DNA of 42,098 nt, from positions 1 to 42,098 of the forward strand of contig JAJFFE010000217.1 of NCBI GenBank assembly GCA_021776775.1. The letters are read 5' to 3'. A program made the translations under genes and the position numbers. This DNA comes from Planctomycetota bacterium. Lineage in GTDB: Bacteria > Planctomycetota > UBA8108 > UBA1146 > JAJFFE01. This document shows, piece by piece, positions 1 through 7,476 of the stretch (position 1 is the stretch's first letter; each line of letters opens with the position of its first letter). Under the pieces are notes generated by a model. It saw nothing but the letters and a program-made list of their open reading frames with translations. It did not search any database and was not told where the DNA came from.

Positions 1-2
1 AC

Positions 3-1214
3 AACCTCACCACGATCGGTGGCGGCGCACTCAATGGCCATGTCGACTCCAGCCGGATTGCGTGGATGGGTCACAGTCGTGGCGGTGAAGGCGTCGTCTT
101 GGCGTACCACCGTCTGGTGATCGGCACGTTCACGCCGAGCAACTACGATGAAGACGATGTCATCTTGGTCAGCAGTATCTCGCCGACCATGTTCAACGAC
201 GTCAACACCACCAACCCCCACGACGTGACGTACCACTTGTTGTACGGCGCGGCCGACGGAGACGTCGCCGGCGGCCCCGGCAACAGCTGGCCCTTCCAGT
301 TGCACCAAGCCGCCGAAGGCGCGTCGCAGGCGACCTACGTGCAAGGCGCGTCGCACAACGACTTCAACTGTTGTGGTTTCGGAGACGGAACCGGACCGGC
401 GCTCATCGGCCGACCCGCGGTACAGGTCGTGACGAAGAGCTACTACTTGGCACTCATGGAGTTCTACCTCAACGGCAACCCGGCGGGGAAAGACTACCTG
501 ACTCGCAACTTCGACCACTTCCGCCCGAGCGGTATCGCCGGCAACGTGCGCGTGGCCAACCAGTACAAAGACGCACTGACTGTCCCGAACACGATCATCG
601 ACGACTATCAGACGCAGACCGGTATCTCCACGTCGAGCTCGACGGGGCCGGTCACCTTCTCCGTGACCAATGTGTTCGAGAACCGCATGCGCGACACCAA
701 CGGTTCGTTCTCGTGGACGACGACCGACCCCATGAACTGCATGACGCAGGCGTTCGATCCGGCGGACCAGAGCCGCGGGGTGGTCTTCGACTGGGCGGCG
801 GGAACCGACGCCTTCTACGAGTTGGAGATCCCGGTCGCTATGCGCGACTTCTCCGACAATATCTTCCTCGGGTTGCGCGCGTGCCAAGGCTCGCGTCACC
901 CCAACACCAACGCCCTGGCCGGTACGCTCGACTTCACCGTGACGCTTCGCGACGAAGACGGTACGGCGAGTTCGATCAACTTCGGGGAGATCGGTTCGAT
1001 CACGCGTCCCTACCAACGCGGTGGATCCGGATCCGGCAGCGGTTGGGCCAACGAGTTCAACAACATCCGATTGCGTCTCACCGACTTCGAAAACGACGCC
1101 TCGGGTCTCGACCTGTCGCGCATCGAAGCGATCCGTTTCGAGTTCGGTCCGAGCTTCGGATCGAACGTCGGTCGTATCGGACTCGACGACATCATTCTCA
1201 CCGTCGGCGAGTAG
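3..1214 (+). CDS. Alpha/beta hydrolase (esterase-like) with C-terminal beta-rich domain, 5' truncated
   Basis: The reading frame is open to the window edge, so the N-terminus and any signal peptide are missing. 403 residues are visible. A nucleophile elbow, GHSRGGEG, lies about 23 residues in, with Ser as the presumed nucleophile. It is followed by YGAADGDV (candidate acid Asp) and GASHNDF (candidate catalytic His), the normal order for the alpha/beta hydrolase fold. The last ~200 residues look like a beta-sandwich or carbohydrate-binding-like domain ending in GLDDIILTVGE. Two Cys (NCCGF) follow the His region and could form a disulfide, which would fit an extracytoplasmic protein. The substrate cannot be read from the sequence; carboxylesterase or polyester/lipid hydrolase are both possible. 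The stop overlaps the GTG start of the next gene (TAGTG), suggesting co-transcription. Confidence 0.85.
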   Translation, partial: NLTTIGGGALNGHVDSSRIAWMGHSRGGEGVVLAYHRLVIGTFTPSNYDEDDVILVSSISPTMFNDVNTTNPHDVTYHLLYGAADGDVAGGPGNSWPFQLHQAAEGASQATYVQGASHNDFNCCGFGDGTGPALIGRPAVQVVTKSYYLALMEFYLNGNPAGKDYLTRNFDHFRPSGIAGNVRVANQYKDALTVPNTIIDDYQTQTGISTSSSTGPVTFSVTNVFENRMRDTNGSFSWTTTDPMNCMTQAFDPADQSRGVVFDWAAGTDAFYELEIPVAMRDFSDNIFLGLRACQGSRHPNTNALAGTLDFTVTLRDEDGTASSINFGEIGSITRPYQRGGSGSGSGWANEFNNIRLRLTDFENDASGLDLSRIEAIRFEFGPSFGSNVGRIGLDDIILTVGE

Positions 1215-1567
1215 TGCCTTCCCCCGAAGACCGCGTCCGGGAGTTCATCCTCGAGCTCCCGGAGGTGACCGAGACCTTGATCGATGGTCGAGCGAACTTC
1301 GCGGCCACCGAGAAGACGTTCGCCATTCTCGAACGCCACGAAGACGCGCCCGGCCTTGCCCTGCGCACCAACGAAGAGTGGCTCGGCGAACTCGGTCTGC
1401 ACCGCAACTGCTACGTTCCCTCCTATTGCGTCCAGAATGAGCCGTGGATCGGCTTGCGCCTGAAGGGCCGGATCGCGTGGGGCCGCGTCGAAGCGTTGTC
1501 GGTGGTTGCGTATGAGTTCGTCGCGACTCAGCCTATGCGGGACGCGCTGGCCGAGAAGGGGTGGTAG
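1214..1567 (+). CDS. MmcQ/YjbR-like small protein
   Basis: This 117-residue protein starts at a GTG that shares its G with the stop codon of the upstream hydrolase gene, so translation is probably coupled. It begins VPSPEDRVREFILELPEV. It then shows the pattern of the MmcQ/YjbR (DUF419) family: a short N-terminal helix, a strand around NFAATEKTFAILE, and a C-terminal strand-helix block with PWIGLRL and VVAYEFVATQPMRDAL. That block resembles the family's usual 'W..l.l......e...L...SY..va' ending. Length fits the family (110-120 residues). The family has a CyaY-like fold and is often labelled DNA-binding, but no precise function is established. Assignment rests on pattern resemblance only. The next gene starts 2 nt after the stop. 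Confidence 0.65.
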   Translation: MPSPEDRVREFILELPEVTETLIDGRANFAATEKTFAILERHEDAPGLALRTNEEWLGELGLHRNCYVPSYCVQNEPWIGLRLKGRIAWGRVEALSVVAYEFVATQPMRDALAEKGW

Positions 1568-1569
1568 CT

Positions 1570-2916
1570 ATGGACGACGTCGAGTCCACACCTGACCCGC
1601 AGTCAGTCTCGCAGCCGGAAGAACCCGAACCCAAGAAGAAGCCACGACGCAAGCGATGGTGGATCGTGTTGGGACTCTTCGTGGTCTTTGCGGGGTTCGT
1701 CTACAACTTCACAACTGACGTTGCCCCTCCCGACGTGCCGCCGCCCCCGCTGGTCGTGGGGACAGATGGTTGGGACGCGCTGGTGCGCGCGTGGCAGGCT
1801 GTCGCGCCGGAGGACATGGAGCCCATTGTCCTGACCGACGCGGACTTCGAGGAATACGGCTACGACGTGTCTGAACTCACGTTGTCGGACTGTGACCTCG
1901 AGGTAGCGAGGAAGCCACAGTACCGCGATGTCGTTAGGAGTTGGTTTCAGAACGAAGCGGAAGTCGAGCGGCTGATCCGAGAAGCTCTGAGTCATCCCGT
2001 GCTCGGCGTCGGTCAGAGCAGATTTTCGGAGTGGGTACGCATACTTCGCTGGGTGAACCTGCGCACCGGGTTGGCCATCGATGACGGCGACGCTGCGCGC
2101 GCCCTGGAGTTGATCGATGTTCAGTATCGGCTGTGTGAAAAGTTCAGACGGGGTCAGTTTACTTTCCTTAGAGCGCTCGTTGCTGGGGCGGCAAGGATGT
2201 CGGGCAACGAGTTCATCGATGAACTGCTCTGTTCAGAACTAGACGTGGATTGGACCTCTGTTCAGAGATTGCTCGGTGCCAACAGACCCTCCAGGCAGCA
2301 GTACCGAAAAGCCGTCCTCGGGGACTATCACCACTCCACGGGGCAGATGACCGACTTGATCGCCGAGGGTGGGTACGACCTCCTCACGGACTCCATTCCA
2401 AAGTGGTGCTTCAAATCAACCTGGGTCGTGAACCATGCCTTCTTCAAACCCAATCTGTTTCGTCGACACGCGTGGAGGGTGTACGAACCGCTCCTCGGTC
2501 GCTGGCAACACCCCCTCACGGTGACGCCGGATCCCCGCGCGAGTCAGCTTCGCGTTTTCGCGTCATGGTTAAACGGCAACAGGCTGGGGCTGGAGTACGC
2601 TGGCGTACTGGTCGACGGGGCGGTCGAAGTCATGAAGCGCTACCGTCGCTACCGGTCACAGCACGGCGCGACTGAACTCGCAGTCGCGATACGGATTTAC
2701 CAACTGGCGCACGGTTCGTACCCCGATGACATCGACTCCCTGAAGTTGGATCCGGCGATCCTATTCGACGCGGCGACCGGGGAGACCTACGTGTGGGATC
2801 CCGATGCATTGACGGTCGAGCACTCCCGCGAACTGCACGCTCCTTACGACGAACGGCACTTCGTGACACTCTCGCTCGTGGAGCCGAGGGGAGTGGAGTT
2901 ACCGGAGGTGAAGTGA
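1570..2916 (+). CDS. Membrane-anchored hypothetical protein
   Basis: 448 residues. I chose the ATG at 1570 over the in-frame GTG at 1561 because AGAAGGGG ends about 8 nt upstream of it. The first ~35 residues are charged (EPEPKKKPRRKRWW), followed by one transmembrane segment (IVLGLFVVFAGFVYNF) and a long extracytoplasmic part. This topology (Arg/Lys-rich inside, single pass) suggests an inner-membrane-anchored periplasmic protein. Near the C-terminus, AVAIRIYQLAHGSYPDDIDSL and a following YVWDPD resemble the sequence seen after the helix in pseudopilin-like proteins and in many planctomycete proteins of unknown role. I do not recognise a family. It closes the three-gene run from the hydrolase and is followed directly by the repeat/HNH cassette. 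Confidence 0.75.
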   Translation: MDDVESTPDPQSVSQPEEPEPKKKPRRKRWWIVLGLFVVFAGFVYNFTTDVAPPDVPPPPLVVGTDGWDALVRAWQAVAPEDMEPIVLTDADFEEYGYDVSELTLSDCDLEVARKPQYRDVVRSWFQNEAEVERLIREALSHPVLGVGQSRFSEWVRILRWVNLRTGLAIDDGDAARALELIDVQYRLCEKFRRGQFTFLRALVAGAARMSGNEFIDELLCSELDVDWTSVQRLLGANRPSRQQYRKAVLGDYHHSTGQMTDLIAEGGYDLLTDSIPKWCFKSTWVVNHAFFKPNLFRRHAWRVYEPLLGRWQHPLTVTPDPRASQLRVFASWLNGNRLGLEYAGVLVDGAVEVMKRYRRYRSQHGATELAVAIRIYQLAHGSYPDDIDSLKLDPAILFDAATGETYVWDPDALTVEHSRELHAPYDERHFVTLSLVEPRGVELPEVK

Positions 2917-2952
2917 GTGTTGGTGATCACCCGCAAGCGGGCTCCCTCGGGT

Positions 2953-3120
2953 CTGGGTCCAAACATGGATTGGGGGGCGCCTCACCCCATCCTGCCCGTC
3001 CCCGTCACGTCAGTCCACGGTGACACTGCCCGCAAGCGGCGGCTCCGCCAAGTGTGTGACCGACGCGACGGGGACGGGCAGGATGGGGCGAGGCTTCGGA
3101 GGTGTGTGCACGTGTGCTGC
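2953..3120. repeat. Left copy of a hairpin-forming inverted repeat flanking the HNH gene
   Basis: This stretch matches, in reverse complement, positions 4683-4840. Shared blocks include GTCCAAACATGGATTGGGG, GCCAAGTGTGTGACCGACGC and CGAGGCTTC...GCACG.GTGCTGC. The copy is itself palindromic: the arm at 2980-3006 pairs with 3067-3093 (27 bp, one mismatch), with a ~60-nt loop. It starts about 35 nt after the upstream stop codon. It might act as a terminator, a REP-like element or one end of a mobile cassette. No T-run follows, so it is not a classical intrinsic terminator. Confidence 0.85.
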
Positions 3121-3201
3121 GATTTGCGGGGCCGGCGTTCTTTCGCTGTTACGAGATCTTCACTTCTTCACTCATGACGGGTTGATCCGGTCGAGAGGGA
3201 A

Positions 3202-3217
3202 GTCCACAGCTGTGGAC
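3202..3217. repeat. 16-bp palindrome, copy 1 (GTCCACAGCTGTGGAC)
   Basis: Perfect dyad GTCCACAGCTGTGGAC with the centre CAGCTG. It lies between the left inverted repeat and the end of the HNH gene. Another perfect copy lies 167 bp further on. Its repetition within the cassette suggests a protein-binding site. Confidence 0.8.
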
Positions 3218-3368
3218 GTTGGTGGACGGTTCTGGCTCGGGCGAGGGTCGCTCGACAGCGAGGGCTTTGACGCCTGTCCGGCCTGTACCGGATGAAAGAT
3301 GAATCCAGGGTCATGCGTGCACCCGAGTGCGGTGGACGTGGTTGATGAAGGTGCCAGGCGGATTGGGC

Positions 3369-3384
3369 GTCCACAGCTGTGGAC
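3369..3384. repeat. 16-bp palindrome, copy 2
   Basis: Exact copy of the dyad at 3202-3217, flanked by CG on both sides. It lies 45 bp beyond the 3' end of the HNH gene, which is on the opposite strand. Confidence 0.8.
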
Positions 3385-3428
3385 GGTGGAGCTGCGTGAT
3401 CGCTTGCTCGGTCAGGACGCGGACCGAG

Positions 3429-4472
3429 TCACGAGAACTCGAACCCGGCTCGGCCACTGCCGGTGACGACGAGTCGATCTTGGTGGAGGAGTCCGTGGCA
3501 GAACTTGCACGTCGTGACGAGGTTGTCGAGTTCGGTGCGGCCGTGGTTGCTCCGGGGTTGCACGTGATGGGCGTGAAGATCGCGGTGACCGCGGCAGCTC
3601 TGGCAGCGGTGGCCGTCACGTGCGAGGACTTTGGCTCGTAATTCCGGTGGAGTTGGGTCGTCGGGTTCGGCATCGGTGGCGAGGGGCGGCAGAGGTCGTT
3701 CTTCTTCCGGCGTGATCTGAATGACGGTTGCGCTTTCGGTCGCCGCGTCCACAGCTGTGGATTCGATCTCGACTCGGCCGACTTCTGTTTCTACCGATGA
3801 GGCACGACACGTTGGACATTGGTGGTAGACGACCGTCTTTGTCGGACCAGCAGGGGAAGTCTCCTTCGCCGGTGACTCTTCCGTCTGGCTTTGCATGTAG
3901 CTGTCGAGCATCGCCTCGAGGAACGGTCCGTCGTCACCGGGTCCGCCGTGCTTCACCTGTGCGCTCTTGAGCTTTTCGGAAGCTGTCTCGTACTGGTCGG
4001 CGGTCACCACGAATTTGATCGTCACTGTCTGAGGTGGGAGCGAGTACTCGCCTTCACGGGGTGCGTCTCGACCATCTCCCTTTGCCGCTTTGACTTCGCG
4101 GTCGACAGCATCGGCCCCGTGCTTCTCCATGAACTCTAGCCACTGCTGCTCAGTTCGGCCCGTGGCAACCAGCGCCATCTCACGCAACGTGCTCCAAGTG
4201 ATCTTCGCGTTCGCAAAAGAATCTCGCAGCCTAGGCAACTCAGGCAGCGCCCGCGCCACAACCTTGTGAGACCAAGCACTCGACTTCTTGAACTTGAGCT
4301 TCTTCTGCAAGTAGTGCTCAATCGAACTGCAGCCAAGCTCCACATACAAACGCAACTCGTCCATTTGCCCAATGTGCTCCAATAGACTCAACCGACCACG
4401 ATTGCAGTTGAGAACACAAACAACGATCTGATCGTGCAGAGCATGGGCGTCGACAAGGGCAGCGGCGGGCAT
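3429..4472 (-). CDS. HNH endonuclease, DUF222-like helical N-terminal region
   Basis: 347 residues. The start at 4472 has GGAG five nt upstream. The N-terminal ~140 residues are helical (EHYLQKKLKFKKSSAWSHKV, ARALPELPRLRDSF, ITWSTLREMALVATG) and match the pattern of DUF222-type regions found in front of HNH domains. The middle is acidic and low in complexity, with a possible zinc pair CPTC. The C-terminus has a canonical HNH nuclease: CQSC, then LHAHHVQPRS, then NLVTTCKFCHGLLH, giving two CxxC zinc knuckles and the catalytic His pair. The family cuts DNA as phage, restriction or mobile-element nucleases. Here the gene is alone between two inverted copies of a long repeat, so a selfish cassette is plausible. 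Host restriction or repair roles cannot be excluded. Confidence 0.88.
   Translation of the reverse strand: MPAAALVDAHALHDQIVVCVLNCNRGRLSLLEHIGQMDELRLYVELGCSSIEHYLQKKLKFKKSSAWSHKVVARALPELPRLRDSFANAKITWSTLREMALVATGRTEQQWLEFMEKHGADAVDREVKAAKGDGRDAPREGEYSLPPQTVTIKFVVTADQYETASEKLKSAQVKHGGPGDDGPFLEAMLDSYMQSQTEESPAKETSPAGPTKTVVYHQCPTCRASSVETEVGRVEIESTAVDAATESATVIQITPEEERPLPPLATDAEPDDPTPPELRAKVLARDGHRCQSCRGHRDLHAHHVQPRSNHGRTELDNLVTTCKFCHGLLHQDRLVVTGSGRAGFEFS
3747..3762. repeat. 16-bp palindrome, copy 3 (one mismatch, inside HNH gene)
   Basis: GTCCACAGCTGTGGAT, differing from the other copies only in its last base. It lies inside the HNH coding sequence, in the variable linker, where it encodes part of ESTAVDAAT. 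Confidence 0.75.
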
Positions 4473-4630
4473 ATCAACTCCGTATCAATATTGAATGGCG
4501 GGCAGTGGTGGATCCATGAAGCCAACGTCGTTCGAATCTACCCCAGAGTATAACAAACACCTAACATGCATGCAAAGCTAAAGTGCCGAATTTGATACTT
4601 AATCATATGTTTCTAGTCATTTCAGCAATT
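4473..4630 (-). promoter_or_regulatory. AT-rich upstream region of the HNH gene
   Basis: This stretch is strikingly AT-rich compared with the rest of the window, especially about 4540-4620. It lies immediately upstream of the HNH gene on its 5' side, so it probably carries the promoter. A 10-bp dyad TCAATATTGA (4485-4494) sits just upstream of the GGAG ribosome-binding site. I could not fix a -35/-10 pair with confidence. Confidence 0.5.
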
Positions 4631-4632
4631 GC

Positions 4633-4648
4633 GTCCACAGCTGTGGAC
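4633..4648. repeat. 16-bp palindrome, copy 4 (perfect 20-bp dyad)
   Basis: GCGTCCACAGCTGTGGACGC at 4631-4650 is a perfect 20-bp palindrome containing the shared 16-mer. It lies between the AT-rich HNH upstream region and the right inverted repeat. Confidence 0.8.
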
Positions 4649-4682
4649 GCGTGAACTCATCTCGCCGAAACCACCATCTCGG

Positions 4683-4840
4683 AGCAGCACCCGTGCAAAT
4701 AACTCTGAAGCCTCGCCCCGTCCTGCCCGTTCCCGTCGCGTCGGTCACACACTTGGCGAAGCGCATTTGGATCGATGCGACGGGAACGGGCAGGGCGGGG
4801 TGAGGCGCCGCCCCAATCCATGTTTGGACCCCGAGCGGAG
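4683..4840. repeat. Right copy of the hairpin-forming inverted repeat
   Basis: Reverse-complement counterpart of 2953-3120. Its own arms are 4711-4739 and 4777-4805 (29 bp, two mismatches), with a shorter loop (37 nt) than the left copy. Arm substitutions are partly compensated between the copies (GTTCCCGTC with GACGGGAAC here, GTCCCCGTC with GACGGGGAC on the left), which suggests the hairpin itself is kept. Confidence 0.85.
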
Positions 4841-4892
4841 CGGGAGCACCTCTGTCCGTCGCAGCTACTTGACTGCTCTGTTCACAACCGCA

Positions 4893-5246
4893 TCACTGCG
4901 TCGCCGGCCGATCGAGGATCGACCCGGAGATGAGCTGCACGCGCTTGCCTATCATCCAACCCTCCACCGTCGATAGTGGCGACCACACGGTGCACTGCCA
5001 ATCCTTCGCGAAGCAACGAACACGCACCGACGCGACGCCCGGCGACGCCGGCAGGTCGATCATTTCTGTGCGGGCGGCGTAGATGCCGAGGTATGTGGTC
5101 AGCGCAATCATCAGGATCACAACGATCATGAGCGCCGCGAGCAACTTGGCACCCCCGGTCTGTTCCTTCTCACTCTCGCCATCGGCCAAAGGTGCAGGGT
5201 CCGGTGTTGCGGCTTCGTGAGTCTCGTCTGATTCGGCGGATTCCAT
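4893..5246 (-). CDS. Small single-pass membrane protein, unknown function
   Basis: 117 residues from the ATG at 5246, which has a GGAAAGAAG stretch upstream. The N-terminal ~45 residues are acidic (MESAESDETHEAATPDP). They are followed by one hydrophobic segment (LLAALMIVVILMIALTTYLGIYAA) and a ~55-residue extracytoplasmic tail with two Cys (RCFAKDWQCTVW). I recognise no family. A longer in-frame reading upstream exists but would overlap the divergent peptidase gene's leader and start, so I prefer the internal Met. It faces away from the S9 peptidase gene, with a 76-bp shared promoter region. Confidence 0.6.
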   Translation of the reverse strand: MESAESDETHEAATPDPAPLADGESEKEQTGGAKLLAALMIVVILMIALTTYLGIYAARTEMIDLPASPGVASVRVRCFAKDWQCTVWSPLSTVEGWMIGKRVQLISGSILDRPATQ

Positions 5247-5322
5247 CGGGCTTCTTTCCAAACACGTGTCGACCGGTTGATAATCCCCGAGAGTCCTCGT
5301 CATCACAACCGAAGGAAGCTCG

Positions 5323-7395
5323 ATGCTCCGAATGTCGCTTGTTCTGCTCCTCGTCGTCACCGGCTGTTCACAGACTGCGCCACAGAAGGCGACCGACCGT
5401 CCGACGAGCCCTTCACAGGGTGCCCCCGCGGGAGACATGTTCGACGCAGCGGTGGACGCCGGGGCGGGAACTCGGGCCGAGGGTCCGCTCGTCGTTCAGT
5501 TTCGGGAGCGTTCCATCGATTTGGAGCCGTTCCTGATCGGGCAGCCGTACTCTCGGTTGCAGCCCAAGATCGAAGACGAGTTGCTGTTCTACTTCGAGAA
5601 GACCGCGACTGGGACCTGGTTGCTAGTGCTCGACCTTCCGAGCGAAGGCAAGATCGATCTGTCCAAGGGTCGGCGGATCGGCACGACCGATTGGTCGACG
5701 CGGAGCTATTGGGGGAGTCACTATCACGCTCCGTCCAATCGCCTCTTTGTCACGTCGGACGAAGCAAACGACGAGCACACGAACGTCTATGCGATCGACG
5801 TGGATACCGGCGAGATCGATAAGCTGACCGACAATGATTACACGTACGGTTGGCGGGTCTCCGACGACGATCGCCGTTTGGCCTACCTAGCGCGCACCGG
5901 CGAAACCGAGCCGTTCGATACTTGCTTGGTGGTGCGCGATCTCGAGAGCGGCGAAGAGACGCGATCGCACTGCGATGCCGGCGGCAAGGACCGCTTCACC
6001 TGGTGCTCACCCCAGTTCACCGCCGATCAGCAGAGTGTGATTGCCACCATTCAGCACGACGGACAGCGCAACACGACGTCGCTCGCGCGGGTGGCGATCA
6101 ATGACGACTCGGTGAACTTTATCGTGCCGCCGCGGGTGGCTCGCTACGACCTCGACCTGATCGACGGATGGCCTGAGCCAGGGGTCGCCTTGTACGTCTC
6201 GTCGGAAACGGGTTTCACAGAGATCTACCGGGTGGACGTTGCCTCTGGTGTTCATCGCAAGTTGACGGACTTCCAAGCGAACATCGTCTCCACGAAGCTG
6301 CTCGAGACTGAACCACCGACGATACTGGCCGTGGTTCAGACGCCGGTCGACTCGACCGTGCACTTGCTCGACGCTGCCACCGGGGCCGATCTGCAAGCGA
6401 TCAAGCTCCCGGCTCGAGTCTCCATCTCGGACGTTCACGGAGATCAAGCGATCCTCTCCATGGGTTCGCTCTTGACCCCGTTCCAGTTCGCTCGGCTGTC
6501 GGTCGAGCGCGGACAACGCTCATGGCAGTTCGAAGTCGAAGAGCTCGTCGGCATCGACGACGCGCTGAGGAACGAGATCTGTCACGTCGTTCCCGAACGA
6601 GTCACCTACCCGACCTTCGACCTGACCACGGCCGGGCGCCCACGACGCTTGCACGCGTTCTATCTGGCCCCGAAGAACCGACCGGTCGATCCTACTTCGC
6701 GGCGCGTCATGATCACCGCGTTCTACGGTGGCCAGAACAGCTACCGGACCGAGGTCAACATACTGGCGGCGGCGGGGATCGCGGTGATGAGTCCGGCCCC
6801 GCGCGGGAGCGACGGGTTCGGTGCCGAGTTCGCCGCCTTGAATGACGGCGACCTCGGCGGGGACGAGATCGTCGACATCATCGCCGCGGCCGAGTGGTTG
6901 GTGCGGGAGATGGGGTATCGGCCTGAGCAGATCGGCGTCTACGGCGGCAGTCACGGGGGATACGCCACCATGCGCGCCTTGACGTTTCCTTCCGGGACCA
7001 ACAACCGTCACGTGTCGTTCAACTTCGGGTTCGGTTGGAGTCACGCTGGCTTCTCGGACATCCACTCGTTCTACGAGTCGTGCAATATTCCCGACTGGGT
7101 GGTCAAAGAAGCGGGGGATCCCAAGCTCGAGGCGGACAAGCTTCGCGACCGATCGCCCATCCACCACGTCGAGAACCTACGCGCGCCGATCCTGCTTACG
7201 CACGGTTCCAACGATTGGCGAGTCCCGGTCGAGGAGAGCCGCAAGTTTGTCGAGAAGGCGCGTGCGCTGGGCAAGCCGGTCCACTACGTCGAGTTCGAGG
7301 GGCAGGGCCACGGCATTCGTGGGTTTGCCAATCAGGCGAAGTACTACCAGGCGGTGCTGAGTTTCATCGAGAGCTTGGACGAGCCCGGCGAGTAG
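5323..7395 (+). CDS. S9 family (prolyl oligopeptidase-like) peptidase, lipoprotein
   Basis: 690 residues, start ATG with GAAGGAAG upstream. The N-terminus is a lipoprotein signal (MLRMSLVLLLVVTGCSQ) with lipobox VTGC, so Cys15 is likely acylated and the enzyme membrane-tethered outside the cytoplasm. Residues ~50-400 are WD40/PD40-like beta-propeller blades (YAIDVDTGEIDKLTD, IYRVDVASGVHRKLTDF). Residues ~430-690 are the alpha/beta hydrolase catalytic domain. The triad is readable: Ser543 in GGSHGGY, Asp631 in HGSNDWRVP, His663 in GQGHGIRG. This is the dipeptidyl-peptidase/acylaminoacyl-peptidase architecture, in which the propeller gates access for short peptides. The exact peptide preference cannot be read. 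The gene is alone on its strand and converges on the sugar ABC operon. Confidence 0.9.
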   Translation: MLRMSLVLLLVVTGCSQTAPQKATDRPTSPSQGAPAGDMFDAAVDAGAGTRAEGPLVVQFRERSIDLEPFLIGQPYSRLQPKIEDELLFYFEKTATGTWLLVLDLPSEGKIDLSKGRRIGTTDWSTRSYWGSHYHAPSNRLFVTSDEANDEHTNVYAIDVDTGEIDKLTDNDYTYGWRVSDDDRRLAYLARTGETEPFDTCLVVRDLESGEETRSHCDAGGKDRFTWCSPQFTADQQSVIATIQHDGQRNTTSLARVAINDDSVNFIVPPRVARYDLDLIDGWPEPGVALYVSSETGFTEIYRVDVASGVHRKLTDFQANIVSTKLLETEPPTILAVVQTPVDSTVHLLDAATGADLQAIKLPARVSISDVHGDQAILSMGSLLTPFQFARLSVERGQRSWQFEVEELVGIDDALRNEICHVVPERVTYPTFDLTTAGRPRRLHAFYLAPKNRPVDPTSRRVMITAFYGGQNSYRTEVNILAAAGIAVMSPAPRGSDGFGAEFAALNDGDLGGDEIVDIIAAAEWLVREMGYRPEQIGVYGGSHGGYATMRALTFPSGTNNRHVSFNFGFGWSHAGFSDIHSFYESCNIPDWVVKEAGDPKLEADKLRDRSPIHHVENLRAPILLTHGSNDWRVPVEESRKFVEKARALGKPVHYVEFEGQGHGIRGFANQAKYYQAVLSFIESLDEPGE

Positions 7396-7410
7396 TGGGT
7401 CGCGCCCCTA

Positions 7411-7476
7411 CTCTTCGGTGACCGCTCTTCGGTGACCGCTCTTCGGTGACTACTCTTCGGTGACTACTCTTCGGTA
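7411..7476. repeat. 14-bp tandem repeat between convergent genes
   Basis: Five units of CTCTTCGGTGAC(CG or TA) start at 7411, 7425, 7439, 7453 and 7467, the last one degenerate. The array fills the gap between the S9 peptidase stop and the permease stop and runs into the last codons of the permease (encoding its terminal TEE). It looks like slippage expansion of the permease 3' end. Confidence 0.9.

Larger units (their letters stand above)
3121..3428. other. Non-coding spacer with two palindromes
   Basis: I see no convincing gene here. It holds two exact copies of the 16-bp palindrome described separately. The short open frames present lack a ribosome-binding site and typical codon use. Confidence 0.5.

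Noticed and set aside
2917..3295. Short + strand frames across the left inverted repeat
   Set aside because: They run through a hairpin-forming repeat, have no ribosome-binding site and no homologous reading in the inverted copy.
3202..4648. Replication origin with DnaA boxes
   Set aside because: The CCACA-containing palindromes lack the TTATCCACA consensus, are irregularly spaced, partly in coding sequence, and no dnaA, dnaN or parAB gene is near.
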